NCBI RefSeq assembly: GCF_900176255.2
Contig: NZ_FXEG02000003.1
Coordinates: 1,635,182 to 1,699,181 of the forward strand
DNA from: Mycobacterium ahvazicum
GTDB lineage: Bacteria > Actinomycetota > Actinomycetes > Mycobacteriales > Mycobacteriaceae
Direction of reading: 5' to 3'
DNA length: 64,000 bases
Shown: piece by piece, positions 53,605 to 61,241 of the stretch
How the letters are laid out: each line of letters opens with the position of its first letter
How positions within the stretch are numbered: the stretch's first letter is position 1
Position numbers and translations under genes: made by a program
The notes under the pieces: model-generated
Database searches by the model: none
Seen by the model: the letters and a program-made list of their open reading frames with translations, nothing else
What the model was told of the DNA's origin: nothing

Positions 53605-55587
53605 TCAGCGGTGTGCGGCGTTTCCGATCTGTGCTGTCGCGCGGCGGGTGCTCACCCGCCGGCCGTGTGGTTGCGGGATCCCGGCTAGGGGTTGGGTGCG
53701 CCCGGCGCGGACGCCGTTGGCGATGACGACGATTTCGGCGAGTTCGTGCACGAGCACCACGGCGGCCAGGCCGAGGACACCGAGTAGGGCCAGGGGCAGC
53801 AGGATGGTGATGATCGCCAACGATAGGCCGATGTTTTGCAGCATGATGCGCCGGGATCGGCGGGCGTGGGACAGCACTTGGGGCAGGTGGCGCAGGTCTT
53901 GGCCCATCAGGGCGACGTCGGCGGTTTCGATGGCGACGTCGGTGCCCATGGCGCCCATCGCGATGCCCAGGTCGGCGGTGGCCAGGGCGGGGGCGTCGTT
54001 GACGCCGTCACCGACCATCGCGGTGGGCCGCCGGGAGCGCAGTTCCTCGATGATGCGGGCCTTGTCCTCGGGCCGCAGGTCAGCGTGCACGTCGTCGATG
54101 CCGGCGTCGGCGGCCAGCGCCCGGGCGGTGCGCTCGTTGTCCCCGGTCAGCATCGCCACCTGGTAGCCGTGGGCGCGCAGCCCACCGATCACCTCGGGGG
54201 CTTCGGGTCGCAGTTCGTCGCGCACCGCCACCGCACCCAACACGGCGCCGTCGCGTTCGACGAGCACCGCGGTCGCCCCGGCGCGCTGCATCCGGTCGAT
54301 GACCTCGGCCAGCGGGCCAGGTTGGATCCAGCCGGGACGCCCGAGCCGGACCAGACTCCCGTCCAGCCACCCGGACAGCCCGGCACCGGGTACCGATTCA
54401 ACATCGCGGGCCGGAGTGAGCTGATCGGTGGCGGCGAGGATGGCCGCGGCCAGCGGGTGTTCACTGCGGGCCTCCAGCGCGGCGGCCACCGCCATCACCT
54501 CGCCGCCCGAAACCCCGTCGGCGGGTACCACGGTGATGACGGTGGGCTGGTTGCGGGTCAGCGTGCCGGTCTTGTCCAGGGCGATCCCACGGATGCGGCC
54601 CAATGCCTCCAGCGCGGCACCGCCTTTGATGAGGACACCCATCTTGCTCGCGGCGCCGATCGCGGCGACCACGGTGACCGGCACCGCGATCGCCAGCGCG
54701 CACGGTGAGGCCGCGACCAGCACCACCAGCGCCCGTTCGATCCACACCCGCGGATCCCCGACCACGCTGCCCGCCACGGCGATGATCGCCGCGGCGACCA
54801 TGACGGCCGGCACCAGCGGGCTGGCGACCCGGTCGGCCAGGCGTTGGCTGGAACCCTTGCGAGCCTGCTCGGCCTCCACAATCGCCACGATCCGGGCCAG
54901 CGAGTTGTCGGTGGCGGTGGCGGTGATCTGCACGTCGAGCACCCCGGTGCCGTTGATCGAGCCGGCGAACACCGCATCACCGGGGCCGGCTTCGATCGGC
55001 ACCGACTCCCCAGTGATCGCCGAGGTGTCCAGCGCGCTGCGGCCCGCGGTGATGACCCCGTCGGTGGCGATGCGCTCCCCGGGTTTGACCACCATCACCT
55101 CGCCCACGGCGAGTTCGGTGGGGGCGACCCGGTATTCGCGCCCACCGCGGCGCACCGTGGCGACGGCAGGGACCAGCGACAGCAGCGCCCGCAAGCCCCG
55201 GCGGGTGCGGGTGATCGAGTACTCCTCGAGGCCTTCGCTGATCGCGAACAAGAACGCCAGCATCGCGGCCTCGCCGACCTCACCGAGGGACACCGCACCG
55301 ACAGCGGCGATCGTCATCAGCGTGCCGACACCGATCTTGCCCGCCACCAACCGCTTCAACGTGGACGGGACGAAGGTCACACCGGCGATCACCAGTGCCG
55401 CGGCCTCCGCCACCAGCGTCACCGGCCCGGGTCCGCCAGCCCAGCCCACGATCAGACCCGCCAGCAGCAGCACCCCGGCCAGCGCGGCAGCCCGGATCTC
55501 GCTGACCTGCCACAGTTTCTCCGGGCCCCGCTCGCGCTCATCGCGCTCGGCACCGGGGTCGTCGTGGCCGCAGCAGGTGTCACTCAC
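53605..55587 (-). CDS. Heavy-metal P1B-type ATPase (CtpG-like)
   Basis: 660 residues. Actuator TGES in TSAITGESVPIEAG, membrane metal site SPC in VAASPCALAIAVPVTVV, phosphorylation motif DKTGTLT, and hinge GDGVNDAPALA, plus a C-terminal VHELAEIVVIANG helix in the place of the HEGGT motif. This SPC...HE pattern is that of P1B-4-like or CtpG-type pumps, usually exporting Cd, Zn, Co or Pb. No CxxC metal-binding domain precedes it; only a short N-terminus with CCGHDD. The adjoining CmtR-like regulator matches the CmtR/CtpG pair of M. tuberculosis. Overlaps the regulator stop by 8 bases. Confidence 0.93.
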   Translation of the reverse strand: MSDTCCGHDDPGAERDERERGPEKLWQVSEIRAAALAGVLLLAGLIVGWAGGPGPVTLVAEAAALVIAGVTFVPSTLKRLVAGKIGVGTLMTIAAVGAVSLGEVGEAAMLAFLFAISEGLEEYSITRTRRGLRALLSLVPAVATVRRGGREYRVAPTELAVGEVMVVKPGERIATDGVITAGRSALDTSAITGESVPIEAGPGDAVFAGSINGTGVLDVQITATATDNSLARIVAIVEAEQARKGSSQRLADRVASPLVPAVMVAAAIIAVAGSVVGDPRVWIERALVVLVAASPCALAIAVPVTVVAAIGAASKMGVLIKGGAALEALGRIRGIALDKTGTLTRNQPTVITVVPADGVSGGEVMAVAAALEARSEHPLAAAILAATDQLTPARDVESVPGAGLSGWLDGSLVRLGRPGWIQPGPLAEVIDRMQRAGATAVLVERDGAVLGAVAVRDELRPEAPEVIGGLRAHGYQVAMLTGDNERTARALAADAGIDDVHADLRPEDKARIIEELRSRRPTAMVGDGVNDAPALATADLGIAMGAMGTDVAIETADVALMGQDLRHLPQVLSHARRSRRIMLQNIGLSLAIITILLPLALLGVLGLAAVVLVHELAEIVVIANGVRAGRTQPLAGIPQPHGRRVSTRRATAQIGNAAHR

Positions 55588-55957
55588 AGGCAGACCCCGA
55601 TGCGCTGCCTGTGCCGTAATTGGGGCACAACGCGACCGCGTTGCCGGTGGCCGCCAGCAGTGTTTCGGCCGCCGCCAACAGATCGAGCAGTTCCGGGCGG
55701 GTCAACGAATAGAACACCTGCCGTCCCTGCGGACGGCCCGCCACCAGACCGCACTCGCGCAGACACCCCACATGCGCCGACACCGTCGACTGGGCCAACC
55801 CCAACTCCGCAACCAGGTCGGCCACCCGGGCCTCCCTGTGAGCCAACCGGCCCACGATCGCCAACCGGGTGCCATCAGAGAGGCCACGGAACAACGCCAC
55901 CGCCGCATCCACACCCGACGCCGGTCCGGCCAGACAACCCGCACTATCCATCGTCAT
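55580..55957 (-). CDS. ArsR-family metal sensor, CmtR-like
   Basis: 125 residues from the ATG at 55957 (123 from the next ATG). Winged helix with recognition segment LGLAQSTVSAHVGCLRECGLV. Cys65 and Cys69 in GCLREC and Cys111 in ALCPNYG line up with the Cys57, Cys61 and Cys102 that bind Cd(II)/Pb(II) in M. tuberculosis CmtR, so the same sensing is likely. Represses its own operon with the P1B ATPase, released by metal. A TAATAC motif occurs twice in the upstream gap and could be part of the operator. Longer upstream frame rejected: it overlaps the divergent gene. Confidence 0.9.
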   Translation of the reverse strand: MTMDSAGCLAGPASGVDAAVALFRGLSDGTRLAIVGRLAHREARVADLVAELGLAQSTVSAHVGCLRECGLVAGRPQGRQVFYSLTRPELLDLLAAAETLLAATGNAVALCPNYGTGSASGSACE

Positions 55958-56108
55958 TGGACGATAATACTGTGTTTTAGCTGGTAATACCGAAAGACAC
56001 CGATCATTGAGGACCATCGGCCCTACCTGGCATCGGCACTGCGCGAGCAGGCTGGCCTGAGCAGCCCCCGGTGCGGGGCTTGGTATTTCAGGCGAAAGGG
56101 ACACGACC

Positions 56109-56375
56109 ATGATGTATGACGGCTGGGGCTGGGGCGGCATGGGCTCCGGTGGCTGGATCCTGATGACCGTGCTGATGGTGCTGTTCTGGGCGGCGGTGAT
56201 CACCGCCGTGGTCCTGGCCATCCGCTACCTGACCGGTCCGCGGCACACCGGCGCGCACCCGCCCGGACCGGGGCCGGCACGCGCGGAAGGGCTGCTCGCC
56301 GAACGCTTCGCCCGCGGCGAGATCGACGAAGACGAATATCAGCGGCGTATGACCCTGCTGCGTGAACACCGTTGA
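56109..56375 (+). CDS. Membrane-anchored SHOCT domain protein
   Basis: 88 residues. Gly/Trp/Met-rich N-terminus (MMYDGWGWGGMGSGGW), a membrane helix (about residues 16-42) and a C-terminal SHOCT motif LLAERFARGEIDEDEYQRRM. SHOCT segments mediate self-association. Common beside metal genes in mycobacteria. The AAGGGA ribosome site is clear. It is divergent from the cmtR-like gene, so the two units probably share a metal-controlled region of 151 bases. Confidence 0.85.
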   Translation: MMYDGWGWGGMGSGGWILMTVLMVLFWAAVITAVVLAIRYLTGPRHTGAHPPGPGPARAEGLLAERFARGEIDEDEYQRRMTLLREHR

Positions 56376-56380
56376 CCGCG

Positions 56381-57160
56381 ATGCGCTCCCACCGTCTCTG
56401 GCTGATCTTGGCCATCGCGATCGCATCGGTGATCCTCGGGGTCACCACCACCGCGATCTGGCACCCCGGCGGGCCGTTCGGCCGCCAAACACCGGTCGCC
56501 AACGCCCCCTACCCGAACGCCCCAGGCGCCTGGGGTCCGGGCTCGATGGGCCCGGGCATGATGGGCCCCTGGCGGTACCCGGCCGCCCCGCCGCCGTCCT
56601 GTTCCGCGCCCGCCCTACCCGGTGCGGTGGTCGACGTCACCCTCGCCGACATGGGAGCGATGATGGGCCCCGGCGGCATGATGGGCCCGGGCATGATGAG
56701 CCGCGGCGGCATGATGGGCCCCGGCATGATGGGGCCGGGCTGGAACGGCCCGAATGGCCCGGGGCAAACCGGCTACCGATGGCCGGGCATGGGGATGATG
56801 CGCATCGTCGTCACCCCGGCCTCCGTTCCGGCGGGACCGGTGTCGTTTCGGGTACTCAACACCGGCGGGTTGAGCCACGAGCTCGTCGTGCTGCCCCTGG
56901 CACAGGGCCAGTACCCCGGATGGCGTGTCACCGGTCCCGACGGCAAGGTCGACGAGGCCGGCAGCCTAGGTGAGGCCTCCCGCACCTGCGGCGCCGACAA
57001 AGGTGACGAACAGTCACCCCAATACGGCATCGGCCCTGGCGGCACCGGCTGGACCACCATCACCCTGACCCCGGGACGCTACGAGCTGATCTGCAACATC
57101 GCCGGCCACTACTGGGCCGGGATGTATGCCGAACTCGACGTCACCAGCCCACCCAAATAA
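56381..57160 (+). CDS. Exported cupredoxin-like copper protein with Met-rich insertion
   Basis: 259 residues from the ATG at 56381 (a TTG at 56372 overlaps the SHOCT stop and is an alternative). Membrane helix or signal peptide at about residues 6-27. The C-terminal half is a cupredoxin: the likely type-1 copper ligands are H166 in GGLSHELVV and C238, H243, M248 in LICNIAGHYWAGMYAE, the classical Cys-x4-His-x4-Met spacing. Between signal and cupredoxin lies a loop with GAMMGPGGMMGPGMM-type repeats, like those in the two neighbour proteins. It may receive or shuttle Cu or be oxidised by it; no electron partner is visible. Confidence 0.87.
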   Translation: MRSHRLWLILAIAIASVILGVTTTAIWHPGGPFGRQTPVANAPYPNAPGAWGPGSMGPGMMGPWRYPAAPPPSCSAPALPGAVVDVTLADMGAMMGPGGMMGPGMMSRGGMMGPGMMGPGWNGPNGPGQTGYRWPGMGMMRIVVTPASVPAGPVSFRVLNTGGLSHELVVLPLAQGQYPGWRVTGPDGKVDEAGSLGEASRTCGADKGDEQSPQYGIGPGGTGWTTITLTPGRYELICNIAGHYWAGMYAELDVTSPPK

Positions 57161-57172
57161 GCGAGACGAACC

Positions 57173-57580
57173 ATGTTCACCAGACGTGCAACGATCACCA
57201 CCGCGACCATCCTCGCGCTAGCCGGATCGGTCGCAATCGGGCTCAGCGGCGGCGAGACGACCACCCTCGCACAACCCCCAGGCGGGGTTTCATCGACCAG
57301 CGGGCCCGCACTGCCGGTCCAGGGCCCATGGGACCAGTGCTGGGGACCCAACGGCTGGGACCCCAATTGCTGGGGACCCGGACCATGGGGTCCCGGCGGA
57401 TACGGACCGGGCATGACGGGCCCCGGCGGATACGGCGGACCGGGCATGATGGGTCCCGGCGGATACGGACCGGGCACGATGGACCCGGGACAGTGGGGGC
57501 CAGGCATGATGGGCCCGGGACAGTGGGGTCCTGGACAGTACGGACCGGGCATGATGGGCCCCGGGCCGTGGGATTACTAA
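57173..57580 (+). CDS. Secreted Gly/Pro/Met repeat protein
   Basis: 135 residues. Signal peptide to about residue 33 (TTATILALAGSVAIGLSGG ...). The mature chain is low complexity: Trp/Cys-containing units (WDQCWGPNGWDPNCWGPG), then GPGGYGPGMMGPG and QWGPGMMGPG units. Two Cys could form a disulfide; Met, Trp and Tyr are abundant. No folded domain is evident. It follows the cupredoxin by 12 bases and probably belongs to its operon. Resembles the repeat protein at 52196 in motif but lacks its membrane helix. Confidence 0.8.
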   Translation: MFTRRATITTATILALAGSVAIGLSGGETTTLAQPPGGVSSTSGPALPVQGPWDQCWGPNGWDPNCWGPGPWGPGGYGPGMTGPGGYGGPGMMGPGGYGPGTMDPGQWGPGMMGPGQWGPGQYGPGMMGPGPWDY

Positions 57581-58002
57581 CAGCGCTGCCGTCGCACCAC
57601 CGAAGCCGCTGTGATCGCCGAGAGTTCGGTGACGTCAAGCCCAGGCGCATCCGCGGTCGGCGCGAGGAATCCGGCGAGAATGCGGACGGCGTCGAGCGAC
57701 ACGCACTCACCGGTTGACCAATCACACCTGTCTCACCTGTCACACTCACACACGTGTTCGATGCCTGCGCGGCCCTGACTTCGGCGCCCGGCAGCGTCGC
57801 AGGGTCGGTTCGCTCGGGGCGGCTCACTGCAGCGGATTCGACACCGCCGCACCACCTAAAACCAGTCGAAATGGCCGTGTTTGCACAGCATTTCACCTCT
57901 TACACATGTATACTACGAAGGTGCCTGACCAGCAGAAATCGTCCACGCGACACACGGCGCGCCTCCGTGACGATGTAGGAATAGACGTGCAATATTTCAG
58001 CC
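57581..58002. other. Intergenic region between metal cargo and recombination genes
   Basis: About 420 bases without a recognisable gene. A near-palindrome TTACACATGTATAC lies at about 57900, resembling GTTACATGTGTAC near 51901 at the left end; both are outside genes and could be sites for a transposon regulator. Confidence 0.45.
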
Positions 58003-58725
58003 ATGGACCTACAGGAGTTGGTCGAGCGGCTGATGAAGCAGCATCGCTCCGCCTTCGCCCGGCTGCTCGGGGAGATCGAAGCGGCCTACGACGAAGTGGT
58101 GGCCCTGCACGCGCGGCGGTTTCCCGACCCGCGTCAGATCCCCGGGGGCATGCTCTGCGGGGACGTGCGGGCGACCGTGCTGGCGATGAACGGTATGGAT
58201 GCGCTGACCCGTACCGGCGAGTCGACGCGAGAGGTGCCCACGAGCGCGTCCTGCGGCCCGGATTCCACGTTGCGGATGACCTCGGGGTCCAATACGTCGG
58301 TACGGCTTGGCGATTCGAATATGGCCATGGCCAGGGTGCGCAAGCTGGCACCCGACGTGGTGGACGGTCTGGCGCTGTTTCTGCCGCAGGCCACACCTGC
58401 GGCGAAGCCGGGGGTGCAGTTGTTCCTCGACGACGGTGCCGCCGAACCGGTGATGGGGCCGCCGGGCTTGGAGCAGGAATACGAGTTGATCGTCTACTGG
58501 TGGCCGACACCGGACAAGGCGTCGGTGGCGGGTGCGATCCTGGCCGCGGTGGCCGACTTGAACACCAACGACGAGCGGATCCTGGTGTTCACCGCGTTGC
58601 CGCCGGCGATCCGGCCCAAGACGGCGGCCGAGGAGCAGCAGGCAGTCACCGATTACCAGCCCGACGGGGACTTCAACGAGATTTTCGGCAAGAAGTCCAC
58701 CGACACTGGGGATCCGGGCGCGTAA
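58003..58725 (+). CDS. Hypothetical protein paired with the XRE-ImmA/IrrE gene
   Basis: 240 residues, mixed charge, no signal peptide or membrane helix. Visible parts: N-terminal LQELVERLMKQHRSAFARLL (helical), a central LAMNGMDALTRTGE, and LEQEYELIVYWWPTPDKASV. No family recognised. It ends 49 bases before the next gene's start, which suggests a two-gene unit with the ImmA/IrrE protein. Confidence 0.65.
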   Translation: MDLQELVERLMKQHRSAFARLLGEIEAAYDEVVALHARRFPDPRQIPGGMLCGDVRATVLAMNGMDALTRTGESTREVPTSASCGPDSTLRMTSGSNTSVRLGDSNMAMARVRKLAPDVVDGLALFLPQATPAAKPGVQLFLDDGAAEPVMGPPGLEQEYELIVYWWPTPDKASVAGAILAAVADLNTNDERILVFTALPPAIRPKTAAEEQQAVTDYQPDGDFNEIFGKKSTDTGDPGA

Positions 58726-58774
58726 ATGAGTGCGGGGTACCGGCCGGGGTTTACCGGGGACGAGGTGGTCGGTG

Positions 58775-60019
58775 ATGACGGTCGAGGTGTTCGGCGCACG
58801 GGTCCGCCAGGCCCGGGTGCTGCGGCAGATGACCGCCACGGCGGTGATGGAGCACATGGGGTGGCGTTCCCCGCGCCAGACGCGTCTGGAGCAGGCCGAG
58901 ACCGCCACCTTGGACGCCCTCGAGTTCGAGGCGCTGGTCGCGTTGTTGCGTTTCCCGGCACGGTTTTTCACCACTGCACCGGTGTCACGGGTCGCAGCGC
59001 GGGATCTGCTGTTCCGGGCGCCCAAGGCTACGACGGTCACCGAGAAGGAGTATTTGGCGGTGTTCGCCAACGTGGTCGGTGATCTGGTCGATCAGCTCAA
59101 CGGCGTGGAGAAGGGGCCCGTGGTGGCGCTGGAGCCGTTGCCGGTGGGCACCGATGTGGTCACCGCGGCGGCCAAGGCCAGGGCGTGGCTGGGCCGCGAG
59201 GCGTGCGAGCCGATCCGCTATCTGACCTATGACTTGGAAGCGGCCGGGGTTCCGGTGGTGTTGCGCACCAAGCATTCTCGCTCCACGGGTCGCATCGACT
59301 GGGACACCCAAGACGAGGAACCCGCCGGTGGGTTGACCGAGAAGCATCTGGGCTGCTCGGCGCGGACCGGGGAGTTCCGGCAACGCCCACTGGTGTTGAT
59401 GCGCAGTATCGACTCCTGGGAACGCAGCCGCTGGACGGTCGCCCACGAGATCGGCCATCTGGTGTTGCACCGCCATGGCGAGGTCAGCGATGACCAGGAG
59501 AACGAGGCGTCGCGGTTCGCGTCGGAGTTCTTGGCGCCGGCGGCGGCGATCGCGGCCGAGATCACCGATGCCCCGACCCTGAATCATCTGATGCCGGTGA
59601 AGTTGAAGTGGGGAATTTCGTTGGGCGCGTTGATCATGCATCTGCGCGAATCCAAGCTGATCGATGAGCACCGCGCGGCGATGCTGCAGCGCCAGCTCTA
59701 CACCCGGATCAACTCCGAGACCGGGCGCACCTGGGGAAAGACCGAACCTGGGTGGGACGCCCGCCTGCCCGAGCAGCCGCGGCTGCTGATCAAGTGGGTC
59801 GAGGCCTGCTACGGCGCGACGTCGGTGGAGATGCTGGCTGCATTGGATTTGATCTTCCCGGCCGATCTGCTGGCCGACATCCTAGCCGGACAGCGCGGGG
59901 CGAGCGCGCCGCGGCCGGCGCGGGTCGATGTTGCGCTGGCCCCGGTGGGCGGCACCGACCGTGGTGACACGGTGGTGGTGGCGGCCTCGGAGCGGTTCCG
60001 GTCGCGCCGGCAAGCCTGA
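58775..60019 (+). CDS. XRE-family HTH / ImmA-IrrE metalloprotease protein
   Basis: 414 residues from the ATG at 58775. N-terminal HTH (ARVRQARVLRQMTATAVMEHMGW) and a central Zn-protease motif HExxH in WTVAHEIGHLVLHRHG (about residues 225-240), followed by the family helix EASRFASEFLAPAAAI. ImmA/IrrE proteins cut repressors and switch mobile elements or stress genes; this fused layout is known from such regulators. By position just before tnpA it may control transposition or cargo. The final GTG/ATG start choices are uncertain by 15 codons. Confidence 0.85.
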   Translation: MTVEVFGARVRQARVLRQMTATAVMEHMGWRSPRQTRLEQAETATLDALEFEALVALLRFPARFFTTAPVSRVAARDLLFRAPKATTVTEKEYLAVFANVVGDLVDQLNGVEKGPVVALEPLPVGTDVVTAAAKARAWLGREACEPIRYLTYDLEAAGVPVVLRTKHSRSTGRIDWDTQDEEPAGGLTEKHLGCSARTGEFRQRPLVLMRSIDSWERSRWTVAHEIGHLVLHRHGEVSDDQENEASRFASEFLAPAAAIAAEITDAPTLNHLMPVKLKWGISLGALIMHLRESKLIDEHRAAMLQRQLYTRINSETGRTWGKTEPGWDARLPEQPRLLIKWVEACYGATSVEMLAALDLIFPADLLADILAGQRGASAPRPARVDVALAPVGGTDRGDTVVVAASERFRSRRQA

Positions 60020-60041
60020 ACGGATTCGTGGGACATCGGCG

Positions 60042-61241
60042 ATGGCACGCACGCAACGCATCGCCCTGGCCGAGGACACCGATACGTTCACCGTGGTGGG
60101 TCCGGATTTTCTGCCGATCGACCCGGCCGAGGAGTTCCTGCAGTTTCTGCGCGACGACGAGGCCTCCCCTAACACGGTGAAGGCCTACGCCGCGGGGCTG
60201 GCGGCCTGGTGGACGGTGCTGGAGCACACCGGTACCGACTGGCGTGAGATCAGCACCAGCCTGTTCGGGCAGTTTCTGGCCTATCTGCGCACCGGGGACC
60301 TGCCGGGCACCGCCCGCATCGGCGCCCCCGAGGGCTGGCTCGGCGCGGCCAGCACCGCGTTGCGGGCCGCGGCGGTGCTGGCCTGCTACCGCTACCACGC
60401 CGACGCCCACGGGCTCGTCGGCCCGTATCAGCGGCTGCACACCAGCCGCGGCAAACGTGGCCGGTCACGTTACATCCCGATGCTGGCCGGGGTCGGTGCG
60501 GCGCGGCCGGCCAAGGACCGCCCCATTTACACGGTGCGCCGCGGCAATCGCGCCGCCACCCCGGTGCTGCTGCCCGCCCAGGTCGGGCTCATTCTCGATG
60601 GCTGCGCCACCCAAACCGGCCATGAGTGGTCCGGGCCGGCATCGGGGCTGCGCGACCGTTTGTTGTTCGCGGTGCTGGCCGAAACGGGGATGCGGTTGGG
60701 GGAGGCATTATCGTTGCGGCACCACGATTTCCACATCGGCGCTGGCGGCACCCCGTGGATCGATATCGCCGCGCGCCAAGACCACCCCCGCGGAGCGCGC
60801 GGCAAGACGCTCTCCCCGCGGCGGGTCTATATCGGTGACGACCTGGAGGCGCTGTATTCCTCCTACGTGTGGCATCTGATCGATCACGGCGCGGATCTGG
60901 CAGTGCCGGACCTGACCACTCATTTCGTGTTCGTCAACCTGACCGCGGGGACACCGTTCGCGCCGACGCGTCCTGAAACCGTCTACGCCAAAGTCGATTC
61001 GGTCACCAGCCGCGCCGCCGGGGCGCTGCCACAGGGGTGGTCTCCGCACTGGCTGCGCCACACCCACGCCACCGCGCTGCTGCTCTCCGGCGCGGCCCCA
61101 CACGTGGTGATGCGCCGCCTGGGCCACGCCGACATCCAAACCACCCTCTCCACCTACGGGTGGGTCACCGAGGACGCCGAGATGCGCACCCTGGCCCAAT
61201 GGCGCAACTACGTGGCCGGCTGGAAAGGACTCACACCGTGA
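60042..61241 (+). CDS. tnpA: Tyrosine recombinase A of Tn554-like transposon
   Basis: 399 residues from the ATG at 60042. Core-binding domain (AEEFLQFLRDDEASPNTVKAYAAG) and catalytic domain with the tetrad Arg in TGMRLGEALSLRH, His-x-x-Arg in HWLRHTHATALL, and His and Tyr in LGHADIQTTLSTYGW. Somewhat larger than Tn554 TnpA (361). It ends with GTGA, overlapping the start of tnpB, so the two are translationally coupled. Confidence 0.93.
   Translation: MARTQRIALAEDTDTFTVVGPDFLPIDPAEEFLQFLRDDEASPNTVKAYAAGLAAWWTVLEHTGTDWREISTSLFGQFLAYLRTGDLPGTARIGAPEGWLGAASTALRAAAVLACYRYHADAHGLVGPYQRLHTSRGKRGRSRYIPMLAGVGAARPAKDRPIYTVRRGNRAATPVLLPAQVGLILDGCATQTGHEWSGPASGLRDRLLFAVLAETGMRLGEALSLRHHDFHIGAGGTPWIDIAARQDHPRGARGKTLSPRRVYIGDDLEALYSSYVWHLIDHGADLAVPDLTTHFVFVNLTAGTPFAPTRPETVYAKVDSVTSRAAGALPQGWSPHWLRHTHATALLLSGAAPHVVMRRLGHADIQTTLSTYGWVTEDAEMRTLAQWRNYVAGWKGLTP

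Noticed and set aside
57714..58775. 353-codon plus-strand frame overlapping the 58003 gene
   Set aside because: It overlaps the better candidate 58003-58725 in another frame and reads as Arg/Gly-rich shadow sequence.
61037..61237. Longer N-terminus for tnpB
   Set aside because: The extra 67 codons overlap the tnpA catalytic end; the GTG overlapping the tnpA stop is the expected coupled start.
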